DNA of 64,000 nucleotides from Cyclobacteriaceae bacterium (GCA_030584025.1 CP129487.1:3501001-3565000); one strand, 5' to 3'. Shown: positions 26,806-37,077, counted from the first letter of the stretch. The notes: a model not told the origin generated them from the letters alone. Numbers and translations are program-made.

Positions 26806-27666
26806 ATGGATCAGCGCATCATTAATCTGTTTGACGAATACACACACAAGCCGCTTTCGCGGGAAGAATTCATTCGCAGGCTTACCATTTTAACCGGAAG
26901 CACAGCAGCCGCACTTGCTGTATTGCCTCTGCTTGAAGTAAACTACGCGCATGCTGCTACCATTCCGCTGCAGGATGATCGATTGATAACAGAGTATATC
27001 AACTACCCCGCTGATGATGTTACGATGCGCGCGTATGTTGCGCGCCCGAAACAAAACGGTGTTTACGGTGGTGTTATGGTAGTGCATGAAAACCGGGGGT
27101 TAAATCCGCATATTGAAGATGTGACCAGACGTATGGCACTCGAAGGCTTTCTTGCCATTGCTCCGGACGCGTTGGCACCTCTAGGCGGAACGCCTACCGA
27201 TACAGACAAGGCCCGAGAACTGTTTCAACAACTGGATGGTAAAAAGACCATCAGTAATTTTGCCCATGGGTTTACTTATTTGAAGACACGAAAAGATTGC
27301 AACGGAAAATTTGCCTGCATTGGTTTTTGCTGGGGCGGAGCGATGACCAACAACCTCGCCATTCAGGTACCTGATCTCTTAGCTGCTGCGCCTTATTACG
27401 GACGCCAGCCAGATTTGGCAGAAGTACCAAAAATAAAAGCCGAATTACAATTGCATTATGCCGGTATGGATGAACGCGTTAATGCCGGAATTGAGGCGTA
27501 TGAAAAGGCCTTGAAAGAGGCTGGCAAAAAATATCAGCTCTATATTTATGAAGGTGCGCAGCATGCCTTTAATAACGATACCGCACCAACACGCTATAAC
27601 GAAGAGGCTGCAAAACTGGCATGGTCACGAACGGTAGCGTTTTTCAAAGAGAAGCTTAACGGATAA
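26806..27666 (+). CDS. Dienelactone hydrolase family protein, exported
   Basis: 286 residues. The alpha/beta-hydrolase core has the dienelactone hydrolase triad: Cys175 in IGFCWGGAM, Asp222 in HYAGMDERV and His253 in GAQHAFNN. The HENRGLNPHIEDVTRR segment is also typical of the family. An N-terminal extension with FIRRLTILTGSTAAALAVLPL suggests export; a twin-Arg motif is present but not in perfect Tat form. The substrate is unknown; relatives hydrolyse dienelactone or other carboxylic esters. It follows the M28 peptidase by 44 bp in the same direction and may share its transcript. Confidence 0.88.
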   Translation: MDQRIINLFDEYTHKPLSREEFIRRLTILTGSTAAALAVLPLLEVNYAHAATIPLQDDRLITEYINYPADDVTMRAYVARPKQNGVYGGVMVVHENRGLNPHIEDVTRRMALEGFLAIAPDALAPLGGTPTDTDKARELFQQLDGKKTISNFAHGFTYLKTRKDCNGKFACIGFCWGGAMTNNLAIQVPDLLAAAPYYGRQPDLAEVPKIKAELQLHYAGMDERVNAGIEAYEKALKEAGKKYQLYIYEGAQHAFNNDTAPTRYNEEAAKLAWSRTVAFFKEKLNG

Positions 27667-27704
27667 TTTTTTCGATCAAGAAGTTTTTTCGCTAAGTTTA
27701 GTTC

Positions 27705-27959
27705 ATGATCACGTGGGCTGAGTTTAAGAATTACACACTAGACAGAAAAATCAGCGTACTTTATGAGCGCGGCACATTTGTGATGGCCATCCGGTATTAC
27801 AACTACAAAATCAATTTGTATTTACTCGGGCAAAACTATGTTGAGGTTTTTGTGAATCACAAATGGGCCAGCATTGAAAAAATTTCACTGCTTGACACCA
27901 ATCATACCCGGATGAAATTCTATTCAGATCAAATCAAACTTCCGCAGGAAATGGCTTAA
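27705..27959 (+). CDS. Small conserved hypothetical protein
   Basis: 84 residues, beginning MITWAEFKNYTLDRKISVLYERG, then beta-rich (AIRYYNYKINLYLLGQNYVEVFVNH) and ending LPQEMA. No family is recognised. It looks like a compact soluble beta-sheet protein. A TAAGTTTA box, one mismatch from the -7 consensus, lies about 10 bp before the ATG. A terminator hairpin follows 3 bp after the stop, so it is probably a single-gene unit or the last gene after the hydrolase. Confidence 0.72.
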   Translation: MITWAEFKNYTLDRKISVLYERGTFVMAIRYYNYKINLYLLGQNYVEVFVNHKWASIEKISLLDTNHTRMKFYSDQIKLPQEMA

Positions 27960-27962
27960 AAG

Positions 27963-27992
27963 AAAAGGGCCTCCCGGATGGAAAGCCCTTTT
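27963..27992. terminator. Bidirectional terminator
   Basis: AAAAGGGC (27963-27970) and GCCCTTTT (27985-27992) form a perfect 8-bp stem with A- and T-rich flanks on both sides. It sits between the 84-residue ORF ending at 27959 and the convergent zinc-ribbon membrane protein gene. Confidence 0.85.
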
Positions 27993-28017
27993 ATACAAGA
28001 ATTTCAAATTAAATTGA

Positions 28018-28761
28018 CTAAGCAGTAGCTGCCGCTTCCTCAAATTTAGTTGACGCCCGAAGCGTAACGGTTTTCTTTGCTTTGTATCCGCAATACCCAC
28101 AAGTATAATGCTTAAGCAATTCACCTTCTTCGGTTGGTGTAGGTGCTTTCAAAATTTCTTCCTTCGCTACTTTAAAGGTTTGGTAATTACACTCAGGGCA
28201 TTCCAAAGCATGAAGGTGACCTGCGTACTTTTCAATCTTGATATAGCCGCTTTCTTCATCCTTCCATACATCATAATCAGTAGAAAAAACGTTTTCTTCC
28301 GCCTGCATACCTTCATCCAGGTAAGCATCTTCTTCTTCTTCACTTAACAACTTCATGGGGCGGCCGTTTTTCGGAGAAATCCTTGGCTGGTAACGCAATA
28401 CTTTTAAGCGCTTTTCAATGTAAAACGGATAATAGAACTTAAGCAGATTTTGTACAATAAGAGCAGCAATTAAGCCCATTGAAACTGTTGTGAAAACACG
28501 CACGAAAATCAGAATAGCGTTTAGTTCCACTATGTTCGCATTGGCATAAAAGCAACAACCTACAATCAAAATAACAGAAGCAATCCACAGTAATTTGATT
28601 TCGTTGCGGCTAATGTAATCGTACTTGGTCTTTGGATCACTGGTGGTAGCCAGTTTTACAAGGTGCCACAGAACAATCAAGAGCGCTAACGCCCAACAGC
28701 CGTACGCAATGTATTCGGCCATCCTGTTCCAGGGTTGAAAATCCGCTTCTATGAGTTCCAT
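28018..28761 (-). CDS. Membrane protein with C-terminal zinc ribbon, unknown function
   Basis: 247 residues. About three membrane helices lie at 17-36, 55-73 and 80-105, followed by a cytoplasmic part rich in acidic residues (LLSEEEEDAYLDEG). The end contains two Cys pairs, CPEC at about 187-190 and CGYC near 221-224, which should form a zinc ribbon. No family with a known role is recognised. The combination suggests a membrane-tethered regulator or binding protein. The gene is monocistronic between a bidirectional terminator and a 156-bp AT-rich gap (28762-28917) in which nothing else is seen. Confidence 0.72.
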   Translation of the reverse strand: MELIEADFQPWNRMAEYIAYGCWALALLIVLWHLVKLATTSDPKTKYDYISRNEIKLLWIASVILIVGCCFYANANIVELNAILIFVRVFTTVSMGLIAALIVQNLLKFYYPFYIEKRLKVLRYQPRISPKNGRPMKLLSEEEEDAYLDEGMQAEENVFSTDYDVWKDEESGYIKIEKYAGHLHALECPECNYQTFKVAKEEILKAPTPTEEGELLKHYTCGYCGYKAKKTVTLRASTKFEEAAATA

Positions 28762-28917
28762 AAGTGGGTTTTGGTTTTATTGGTAATGTCTAAACAAATA
28801 TATGTGCCTCTTTTATTTTAACCTAACTGGATTAAACGGTATTTGGAAAAAACCATCCCAATTTAATACACTTTTAGCTAAAAAAATAAAAAAATATGAT
28901 TTCAAACACGCAGCGGA

Positions 28918-29679
28918 TCAAACGCCTATGCGCTGGAGAAACATCTGAATGGCTTCTCCCGTCTCCGTAACATTTTCCAACATGCCCATGTGGGCCGCAC
29001 CATGGAGGATAACCAGGGTTGGATTAGAGGTAACTTTTGCCTGCTCCTCGAGCGTTTGTACTGGTATGATGGTATCCCTTTCTCCTGCCAACAATAATAC
29101 AGGCTTTGTGAACGCCTTAAGCACATGCGTACGGTCGGGGCGGCCACGCATAGCCTCCGTATACCCGATTAATGTTTGCTTGCTGGTCTGCTCTGCTAGC
29201 GCAACGGCACCGCTTATAGCCGGATGAGATTGGCTGAAAAACAAGGGGGGAATAAAAGACCGGACAAAGGGTTGAACGCCATGCTCCTCTACAAACTCAA
29301 TTACCTTTCCCCTGGAAATTTTTCGTTCCTCCGAATCGGCTAATGCCGTGGAGTGTATCAACCCGAATCCATGAAGAAGTTCGGGCTTCAGATCGGCCAT
29401 AGCAAGCGTAACATAACCGCCCAGACTGTGGCCAAACACCACGCAGGTAGTAAGTCTTAAATCCTGCTGAATAAAATTGATGACCTGCTGAGCTACCTCA
29501 ACAAGTGTAAAAGGACGGTTAAGTTCATTGCTTTTGCCAAATCCCGGAAGATCAATGGCGATTACCCGGTAATTGGTAGCCAGAACAGGGGTGAGTTTCG
29601 ACCAAATCTGATTCGTCTCACAAAATCCATGGATCAGTACTATTGGAAAACCCTTGCCCTCCTCGGTATAATGTATCAT
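28918..29679 (-). CDS. Alpha/beta hydrolase
   Basis: 253 residues with a complete alpha/beta-hydrolase fold: oxyanion loop LIHGFCETNQIW, DLPGFGKS (43-50), nucleophile Ser85 in FGHSLGGYV, Asp in GERDTIIP and His230 in HGAAHMG. The substrate is not predictable; close types include esterases and lactonases. It lies 8 bp after dxs in the same direction and is probably cotranscribed with it. Confidence 0.88.
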   Translation of the reverse strand: MIHYTEEGKGFPIVLIHGFCETNQIWSKLTPVLATNYRVIAIDLPGFGKSNELNRPFTLVEVAQQVINFIQQDLRLTTCVVFGHSLGGYVTLAMADLKPELLHGFGLIHSTALADSEERKISRGKVIEFVEEHGVQPFVRSFIPPLFFSQSHPAISGAVALAEQTSKQTLIGYTEAMRGRPDRTHVLKAFTKPVLLLAGERDTIIPVQTLEEQAKVTSNPTLVILHGAAHMGMLENVTETGEAIQMFLQRIGV

Positions 29680-29687
29680 GAAAATTA

Positions 29688-31613
29688 TCAGGCTGGTTTA
29701 TGCACCAGTTCAAGCATTTCATGCACGGCCTTTTCGATATGCTCAGCATCAAAGCCGCATTCATGATGCAACTCGGATTGTTCGCCATGCTCCACTACAC
29801 GGTCAGGAATACCGAGTCGTCTTACTTCAGCATGATAGTTATGATCGGCCATAAATTCCAGAACTGCACTACCAAAGCCTCCCTGAATGCAGCCATCTTC
29901 CACCGTAATGATTTTCTTGTATGATGCGAAAATCTTGTGCAGCAATTTTTCATCCAGCGGTTTTACGAACCGCATATCATAATGCCCAATGGAGATTCCT
30001 TTTTTCTCCAATCGCTCGCTAACCTCAACGGCATAATTTCCGATATGACCAAGGGTCAGGATGGCAACCTCTTCGCCTTCGCGAATTACTCTTCCTGTAC
30101 CAATTTCGATTGCTTCAAATGGTGTTCGCCAGTTGGGCATCACGCCCTGTCCACGCGGATAGCGAATAGAGAAAGCCGTTTTTGTTCTGGGCAACGATGC
30201 CGTATACATCAGGTTGCGAAGCTCCTGCTCATTCATCGGAGCCGATACAATCATGTTGGGCACACAACGGAAGTAAGCAATGTCGTATGCACCGTGGTGC
30301 GTTGGTCCATCGGCACCAGCAAAACCTGCGCGGTCAAGACAGAAATTCACCGGAAGATTCTGGATACACACATCATGCACTACCTGATCATAGGCGCGTT
30401 GCATGAATGAACTGTAAATGTTACAGAACGGAATGATGCCTTGTGTTGCCAAACCAGCCGAGAATGTAACGGCATGCTGTTCGGCAATGCCCACATCAAA
30501 AGCCCTATCCGGCATTTCTTTCATCATAATGTTCATGGAAGAGCCGGAAGGCATGGCGGGTGTTATCCCAACAATTTTATCATTTTGTTTAGCAAGCTCG
30601 ACAAGTGTGTGACCAAATACATCCTGGTACTTGGGCGCCTGCGGCTTGTCGTACACCTTTTTATGTATCTCGCCCGTAATCTTATCGAACGTACCAGGTG
30701 CATGCCATGTGGTAGCGTTACCCGATTCAGCCGGGGCATAGCCCTTGCCCTTAACAGTAACGCAGTGCAAAATTTTAGGCCCCTTAATCGACTTCAAATC
30801 GTTCAGAATACTCACCAAATGATTCACATCGTGACCATCAACCGGACCAAAGTATCGCAGGTTAAGTGATTCAAAAAAGTTGCTTTGACTCAGTACAGTT
30901 GACTTTATCCCATTCTCAATCTTCGAAACAATCTCCTGTGCGTTTTTACCAAACGATGACAGTTTGCCCAGCAGGTTCCACACCTCATCCTTAAGTTTGT
31001 TGTATGTCTTGGACGTGGTGATGTCAGTCAGGTAATCTTTTAGCGCACCCACATTCGGGTCAATCGACATGCAGTTATCGTTCAGGATAATCAACAAGTT
31101 GGCATTTGAAACACCCGCATGATTTAATCCTTCAAAAGCAATACCGCCTGTAAGGGCTCCATCTCCGATTACGGCAATGTGATGCTTATCCTCTTCTTTC
31201 AAATATTTTGATGCTACCGCCATACCCAACGCTGCCGATACAGAGGTAGAGGAGTGCCCCACACCAAACGCATCGTATTCACTTTCGCTTCGCTTGGGAA
31301 AGCCAGAAATACCTCCATAAAAACGATTGGTATGAAACACATTTTTCCGGCCTGTTAGAATTTTGTGGCCGTAAGCCTGGTGGCCTACATCCCAAACCAA
31401 TTGATCGCTGGGTGTATTAAAAACATAGTGCAGCGCAGCCGTAAGCTCAACTACGCCCAGGCTTGCCCCGAAATGCCCTCCATAAACAGACACGTTGTCA
31501 ATGATGAAATGACGCAGTTCGTCACAGAGCTGAACCAACTGGGCCTGATCGAGTTTTTTTACATCGTCAGGGCTATTGATTTTAGCCAAAAGAGGGCCGG
31601 GCGTGATAAGCAT
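29688..31613 (-). CDS. dxs: 1-deoxy-D-xylulose-5-phosphate synthase
   Basis: 641-residue thiamine-diphosphate enzyme that joins pyruvate and glyceraldehyde-3-phosphate, the first step of the MEP isoprenoid pathway. Visible features are VWDVGHQAYGHKILTGR, the ThDP motif GDGALTGG...NDN (IGDGALTGGIAFEG, then LIILNDNCMSI) and the C-terminal transketolase part with CLDRAGFAGADGPTHHG. Length is typical. The gene starts a two-gene unit with the alpha/beta hydrolase. The 172-bp gap to scpA holds no other gene. Confidence 0.97.
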   Translation of the reverse strand: MLITPGPLLAKINSPDDVKKLDQAQLVQLCDELRHFIIDNVSVYGGHFGASLGVVELTAALHYVFNTPSDQLVWDVGHQAYGHKILTGRKNVFHTNRFYGGISGFPKRSESEYDAFGVGHSSTSVSAALGMAVASKYLKEEDKHHIAVIGDGALTGGIAFEGLNHAGVSNANLLIILNDNCMSIDPNVGALKDYLTDITTSKTYNKLKDEVWNLLGKLSSFGKNAQEIVSKIENGIKSTVLSQSNFFESLNLRYFGPVDGHDVNHLVSILNDLKSIKGPKILHCVTVKGKGYAPAESGNATTWHAPGTFDKITGEIHKKVYDKPQAPKYQDVFGHTLVELAKQNDKIVGITPAMPSGSSMNIMMKEMPDRAFDVGIAEQHAVTFSAGLATQGIIPFCNIYSSFMQRAYDQVVHDVCIQNLPVNFCLDRAGFAGADGPTHHGAYDIAYFRCVPNMIVSAPMNEQELRNLMYTASLPRTKTAFSIRYPRGQGVMPNWRTPFEAIEIGTGRVIREGEEVAILTLGHIGNYAVEVSERLEKKGISIGHYDMRFVKPLDEKLLHKIFASYKKIITVEDGCIQGGFGSAVLEFMADHNYHAEVRRLGIPDRVVEHGEQSELHHECGFDAEHIEKAVHEMLELVHKPA

Positions 31614-31769
31614 GATTTTTCAGGTATAAAGCGTTTAACAATGGGCTTAAACCAATTGTTTTGGCTGGGTAAACCATTTACAATTCTGTAAAAATACATA
31701 TTTCAACAGATCGGGCATTATTTATTGTAACGAACCCCCTTTTAGCACCTCTGCTAAGGAAATTTGGAA

Positions 31770-31777
31770 TAAATTTG
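31770..31777 (+). promoter_or_regulatory. -7 box TAAATTTG before scpA
   Basis: This exact TAnnTTTG match ends 8 bp before the scpA ATG, so the transcript should begin within a few bases of the start codon. No TTG is found at the ideal -33 distance. Confidence 0.5.
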
Positions 31778-31785
31778 CCCCTTCC

Positions 31786-32559
31786 ATGACAACAACAGCA
31801 CAAGAGAATTTTGAGGTCAGATTACCCCTTTTTGAGGGTCCTTTCGACCTTTTATTGTTTTTTATCGAGCGCGATGAGCTGGATATCTATGATATTCCCA
31901 TCGCTAAAATCACCAAAGATTTCCTTGACTACCTGCACCATTTAGACACGCTGAATGTGGAGGTGGCCAGCGAGTTCATCCTTGTGGCTGCTACGCTCAT
32001 GCGGATCAAATCCAAAATGCTGTTGCCTCGTCCGCAAATTGATGAACAGGGTAACGAAATTGATCCTCGTGAAGAGCTGGTAAAACATTTACTGGAGTAC
32101 AAAAAATACAAATCCGTTATCGATAGCTTCCATAAAATGGAGGAGACCGAACTGATGAAAGAAAAGCGCGGTAACCTGATGCGGGAGCTGAAATCATTAG
32201 CCGAAAGCAGTAACGTTGAAGCCGAACTTCAGGACGTGGACTTATTTAAACTAATGACGGTTTTCGAAAAAGTGTTGAAGCGCTTTGAAGCTGAAAAAAA
32301 CAAACCCGTACATCAGGTTATTCAGTACCCGTACACCATGGAAGACCAGAAGAAATACCTGTTGAACGAAGTGGCCACAAAGGAGCGTGTTTCTTTTACC
32401 GAAATTGTTGAAACCTATAAAACCCGGATTGCTTTAATCTTCAACTTTCTTTCCATCCTTGAATTGTTGGCTGTGGGCCAATTGGGAATTCAGGTAGGAG
32501 AGGGTTATAATAATTTTTGGATTACAAAGGCTGGTGCGGTAGAAACTCCAGCGAGTTAA
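31786..32559 (+). CDS. scpA: Segregation and condensation protein A
   Basis: 257-residue kleisin that bridges the SMC dimer together with ScpB in chromosome condensation. The N-terminal kleisin motif is FEGPFDLLLFFIERDELDIYDIP, followed by the conserved VASEFILVAATLMRIKSKMLLP helix. The C-terminal winged helix (about 180-250, RVSFTEIVETYKTRIALIFNFLSILEL) contacts the SMC head. No scpB lies nearby in this window. Its stop overlaps the stop of the convergent TolC gene in the tetranucleotide TTAA. Confidence 0.95.
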   Translation: MTTTAQENFEVRLPLFEGPFDLLLFFIERDELDIYDIPIAKITKDFLDYLHHLDTLNVEVASEFILVAATLMRIKSKMLLPRPQIDEQGNEIDPREELVKHLLEYKKYKSVIDSFHKMEETELMKEKRGNLMRELKSLAESSNVEAELQDVDLFKLMTVFEKVLKRFEAEKNKPVHQVIQYPYTMEDQKKYLLNEVATKERVSFTEIVETYKTRIALIFNFLSILELLAVGQLGIQVGEGYNNFWITKAGAVETPAS

Positions 32560-33977
32560 TCTTCCACAGGCCTAGCATTAAACTCATCCACCAATCCACC
32601 GGTAATGCGTACAAGTTCTGTTCGACTGAACAGTACATTATAAATGGCCAGCAAATTTTCGAGTGCTGCGTTTTGATACGCTTCCTGTACAATGCGAAGG
32701 TCAATAGCACTAAGCGCACCATTTTTATACCGCTCATTGGCCAACTCCAGGTTTAGTTCTGCAGCCTTAAATTTAACATTCGCAATTTCAACGAGTTGCC
32801 TGCGCAGGTTGTAATCATCATAGGTTACCTGAAGTCCATTTTCCAACGAAAGTTTCAACTGATCAACACTCATTTGAGCAATTTGCTCCCGCACTTGTGC
32901 ATTCTCAATGTTGCGGTTAATCTGGCCCCCGTTAAAAAGCGTATAACGCAAGGTGAAGTTTCCGTACGCTCCATATGAGTATCCATTATTGGTTTGATTA
33001 ACCTGGATTCTCGAAGGCGCTGTATTTGTTACCGGTGAATTGATGTCTCCGTTAACATAACCAACGGTGGTTGTTACGTCTGGTCCAGTATTGGATCCAA
33101 AATTGGCATTTAGTCTGTCGCGCGAGCCGTTTACTCCTGTATTAAACGTTACGGTTGGATAGCGATCGGCCATAGCTGCTTTGGTGGCCAGGCGCATCAA
33201 CTCCTGATTCATATATTGATTGCGTAGATTGGTATTTGTTGAGGTCATTTTTCTGCGCAAATCATCCAGGCCGTAAACCTCATCTATAAAAGTAAGGGAA
33301 TCTGTTAGGGTGTATACCGTGCTGATATCTTCGTTCAATAAAACATTAAGATTCCGGATTGTATTTTTATAGGTTAATTCCTGAAGCAGGTAATTGGTTG
33401 AGTCCGTTAAGTAATCATTTTGAGCCTGCAGTACATCAAACGTGATAGCACCGCCCAATTCTTTCCTCAGCTTCACATAATCAAACCTTTCTCGTGAAAA
33501 ATCCATTACCTTTTTTCGCAAGTCGGTGCGTTCGCGCTCCATCAAGGCCAAATAATAATTCAGTATTATTGCCTGAATCGTATTCTCGATAACCAACGTA
33601 GCATTTCCATAACTTACCTTTTCCAATTGCTCCAGTTGACGCTTGGAAACGCGCACAAAAAAACCATCAAAAAGCACGAATTGTACATCCAGTTGACCAA
33701 CCAGGTTACCGGAAATATTTTGACCTGGAACAGCAAACGGGTTAGCCGGCTGACGATAAGTTATGTTGTTGTTTTGGTTGCCATTTAAGTTAACTGACGG
33801 TAATGCACCCGCTTGTCCCCAATTGTTGTTGCGGCTGGCAATATCGATTTCCAATTTTTGTATCTGAACATCAAAATTGTTTTGCAGCCCAAGTTCAATA
33901 GCTCGCGCCAGGCTTAACTGCTCCTGCGCTAAACTCAAAAAAGGAAAAAGAAAAAGTGCTAATAAAAGATACCTCAT
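32556..33977 (-). CDS. TolC family outer membrane channel
   Basis: 473 residues with a signal peptide (RYLLLALFLFPFLSLAQ). Two repeats of the outer membrane efflux protein fold are seen, with long helices rich in Gln, Asn and Leu such as LSLARAIELGLQNNFDV near the start and ALSAIDLRIVQEAYQNAALE near the end. It forms the outer-membrane duct of a tripartite efflux pump with the RND permease 2 bp upstream and the adaptor before that. No type IX tail. Confidence 0.92.
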   Translation of the reverse strand: MRYLLLALFLFPFLSLAQEQLSLARAIELGLQNNFDVQIQKLEIDIASRNNNWGQAGALPSVNLNGNQNNNITYRQPANPFAVPGQNISGNLVGQLDVQFVLFDGFFVRVSKRQLEQLEKVSYGNATLVIENTIQAIILNYYLALMERERTDLRKKVMDFSRERFDYVKLRKELGGAITFDVLQAQNDYLTDSTNYLLQELTYKNTIRNLNVLLNEDISTVYTLTDSLTFIDEVYGLDDLRRKMTSTNTNLRNQYMNQELMRLATKAAMADRYPTVTFNTGVNGSRDRLNANFGSNTGPDVTTTVGYVNGDINSPVTNTAPSRIQVNQTNNGYSYGAYGNFTLRYTLFNGGQINRNIENAQVREQIAQMSVDQLKLSLENGLQVTYDDYNLRRQLVEIANVKFKAAELNLELANERYKNGALSAIDLRIVQEAYQNAALENLLAIYNVLFSRTELVRITGGLVDEFNARPVED

Positions 33978-33979
33978 AG

Positions 33980-36900
33980 TTACGCTTCAATAACGGCTCG
34001 TGCTTCCTTGCTACTGAAATACGAGTAAATGGCCGGGATTACATAAAGAGTTAAGATAGTGGCAAACAGCAAGCCCCCGATAACCGCAATACCCATCGAC
34101 ACACGACTTTCTGAACCAGCCCCCAAAGCAAGGGCAATGGGAAGAATTCCAAGAATAGTAGACATACTGGTCATCAGAATGGGGCGGAATCGTGATTCAG
34201 CTGCATTGATAACGGCTTCAAGCCGATTCATTCCTTGCTCTTTACGTTGGTTGGCAAATTCCACAATCAAAATACCGTTTTTAGTTACCAGCCCGATCAA
34301 CATGATGATTCCGATCTGACTAAATACGTTTAAGGTTTGATCAAAATACCATAGCGATAACAATGCCCCTGCCAAGGCTAGTGGTACAGTAAACATGATT
34401 ATAAACGGATCACGGAAACTTTCAAATTGCCCGGAGAGAACAAGATAGATGATAGCTAAGGCGATCAGAAAAGCCTGGTAGATGGTAGATGAACTTTCGG
34501 CAAATTCCCGGGATGTTCCATCTAAGCTCGTTGTGTAGGTTTCATCCAACACTTCATCCGCTATTTTTCTCATCTCTTCAATGCCTTCTCCCAAGGAAAC
34601 ACCTGAGGCTAATTGCGCACTAACCTTTGCAGATGAGTATCGATTAAAACGATACAATTGCGGAGGGCTACTCAACTCCTGCATGGTAACCAGGTTATCC
34701 AATTGAATTAAATCTCCCCGGTTGTTCTTTACATATAAGGCTTTCAAATCCAGCGGTTCGTTACGGTCCTGACGCTCCACCTGTCCAATGATCTGGTATT
34801 GCTTACCATCCATTATGAAGTTACCGAAGCGAGAACCGCTTAACCCCAATTGCAGTGTTTGAGCAATATCAAAAACATTTACACCCAGGGTTCTTGCTTT
34901 ATCGCGATTGATGGAAATGCTTATTTCGGGCTTGTTGAATTTCAAATCGAGATCGACAAATGTAAACTTGGGATTTGCCGAAGCTTTTGAAACAAATTCA
35001 GGAAGCACAGCTTTGAGTTTATCAATGTCGGCCGCTTGAATTACAAATTGTACAGGCAGTCCACCCCTTCTGTCGCCAATTGTTTGTGGTAATGATGCAA
35101 AACTTCGAATACCTGTCATGGTTCGTAATCGCTTTGTCAGATCATCTGAAATTTCAACGTGAGAACGATCCCTCTCCTTTGCGTCTGTTAGCATCACCCG
35201 CACAAAACCAGAATTCACACCTCCACCTGAAAAACCGGGTGCCGTAACAGAAATCGTTCCTTCTCGTTCAGGAATCCATGTAGTATTAATTGAATCTGTA
35301 ATGGCTTTAACATATTGATCCATGTACTCGTATGTGGCCCCTTCAGTAGCCTGCATTTGAAGTCGAAACTCACCCCGATCTTCCATTGGCGCCAACTCCG
35401 TTGGAATATTAGCTCCAAGCAAATAAATCAAACCAGCCGCAACAACGATAATAACAAATCCCATCCAGCGCATTTTCATAAAACTTGAAAGGGATCGCGT
35501 GTACAAATCATTTAACCAAATAAAGAAGGGTTCAGTAACCCGATACAACCACGGCTGCTTGGCGCGTTTTTTCAAAATGCGCGAACACATCATGGGCGTG
35601 AGTGACAATGAAACAAAGGAAGAAATCACCACTGCACTGGCTACAACTAAACCGAACTCACGAAACAACCGGCCTGTTAGCCCTTGAAGAAATATTACGG
35701 GAAGGAATACAGCTACAACCGCAACTGTAGTCGAGATTACAGCAAAATAAATTTCAACAGCACCTTTTTTTGCCGCCTCCGTTGGTTCTTCACCATCTTC
35801 AACTTTTGTATAAATATTCTCCAACACAACAATAGCATCGTCCACCACCAAACCAATGGCCAACACAATTCCTAACAGCGTTAATACATTTACTGTAAAA
35901 CCAAGCAGGTACATAAGAAAAAATGTACCGATAAGTGAAATTGGAATAGTAACAACCGGAATGAGTGTAGTACGCCAGTCGCGCAAAAAAATGAAGATAA
36001 TTGAAAGCACCAGTACAAAAGCTATAATGATAGTCTCTTGCACTTCAAGTATAGATGCCCGAATATATTTTGTTGAGTCGTAACTCAAAAGAATTTCAAC
36101 ATCAGGAGGAAGATCGCGCTTGATTTGCTCAAGGCGTTCATACATTCTATCTGCAATGTCGATATTATTAGCACCCGGTTGTGCTACTATGGCCAACGCA
36201 ACACTTGGTACACCATCGCGTCTTAGTAAGGTACGATCATTCTCTGCACCGAGCTTGGCATATCCAATGTCACTGAACCGAACAATGTTATCGCCATCCT
36301 CTTTAATAATCAGGTTGTTAAAATCTTCTTCTGTAACCAACCGGCCAACCGTACGCACAGTTAGTTCGGTTGCCTCGCCTTCCACCCGGCCGGATGGCAA
36401 CTCCACATTCTCTCGGTTCAATGCCTGAAGCACATCTGAGGGAGCCAATTTCAAGGAGGCTAATTTGATCGGATCCATCCACATACGCATGGAATATCTT
36501 CGCTGTCCCCAAATGTGTACAACACTTATACCCGGTATTGTTTGAAGGCGCTCTTTAAAAGTTATCTCAGCAATACGCGATAGCTCCAACAAGTCACGCT
36601 TATCACTTAGAATTGAAAAGAAAATAATCGGGCTTGAGTCCGCATCAGCTTTGGAAACCACGGGTGGGTCTACATCAGGCGGCAAATTTCGAATCGCGCC
36701 AGAAACTTTATCACGAACATCGTTGGCCGCAGCTTCAAGATCAATTCCTAATTCAAATTCAACCGTAATGTTGCTTCTTCCTTCACGACTGGCAGAAGTA
36801 ATGGTTCGAATCCCTGCAATGCCGTTGATGGCATCTTCAAGTGGCTCTGTTATTTGCGATTCAATTACATCTGAATTTGCACCCACATAGCTGGTTGACA

Positions 36901-37042
36901 CTGAGATTACTGGCGGATCAACACTGGGAAATTCACGCACACCCAGGTACGTAAATCCGATAAAGCCAAACAGCACAATCACCAATGACATCACAATGGC
37001 CAGCACCGGTCGCTTAATACTGATATTTGATAAACTTGCCAT
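33980..37042 (-). CDS. RND efflux pump inner-membrane permease (AcrB/HAE1 family)
   Basis: 1020 residues, the usual length of hydrophobe/amphiphile efflux RND proteins. N-terminal SIKRPVLAIVMSLVIVLFGF is the first helix. The TM4 proton relay is in GLVVDDAIVVLENIY with paired Asp residues. The two large periplasmic loops (about 35-330 and 560-860) and twelve membrane helices are as expected. Members use the proton gradient to expel drugs, bile salts or dyes. It sits between its adaptor gene (35 bp upstream) and the TolC gene (2 bp downstream), a complete tripartite set. Confidence 0.95.
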   Translation of the reverse strand: MASLSNISIKRPVLAIVMSLVIVLFGFIGFTYLGVREFPSVDPPVISVSTSYVGANSDVIESQITEPLEDAINGIAGIRTITSASREGRSNITVEFELGIDLEAAANDVRDKVSGAIRNLPPDVDPPVVSKADADSSPIIFFSILSDKRDLLELSRIAEITFKERLQTIPGISVVHIWGQRRYSMRMWMDPIKLASLKLAPSDVLQALNRENVELPSGRVEGEATELTVRTVGRLVTEEDFNNLIIKEDGDNIVRFSDIGYAKLGAENDRTLLRRDGVPSVALAIVAQPGANNIDIADRMYERLEQIKRDLPPDVEILLSYDSTKYIRASILEVQETIIIAFVLVLSIIFIFLRDWRTTLIPVVTIPISLIGTFFLMYLLGFTVNVLTLLGIVLAIGLVVDDAIVVLENIYTKVEDGEEPTEAAKKGAVEIYFAVISTTVAVVAVFLPVIFLQGLTGRLFREFGLVVASAVVISSFVSLSLTPMMCSRILKKRAKQPWLYRVTEPFFIWLNDLYTRSLSSFMKMRWMGFVIIVVAAGLIYLLGANIPTELAPMEDRGEFRLQMQATEGATYEYMDQYVKAITDSINTTWIPEREGTISVTAPGFSGGGVNSGFVRVMLTDAKERDRSHVEISDDLTKRLRTMTGIRSFASLPQTIGDRRGGLPVQFVIQAADIDKLKAVLPEFVSKASANPKFTFVDLDLKFNKPEISISINRDKARTLGVNVFDIAQTLQLGLSGSRFGNFIMDGKQYQIIGQVERQDRNEPLDLKALYVKNNRGDLIQLDNLVTMQELSSPPQLYRFNRYSSAKVSAQLASGVSLGEGIEEMRKIADEVLDETYTTSLDGTSREFAESSSTIYQAFLIALAIIYLVLSGQFESFRDPFIIMFTVPLALAGALLSLWYFDQTLNVFSQIGIIMLIGLVTKNGILIVEFANQRKEQGMNRLEAVINAAESRFRPILMTSMSTILGILPIALALGAGSESRVSMGIAVIGGLLFATILTLYVIPAIYSYFSSKEARAVIEA

Positions 37043-37077
37043 TCTCTTTTCTTTACAGTTCTACCCTAAAAACACAA

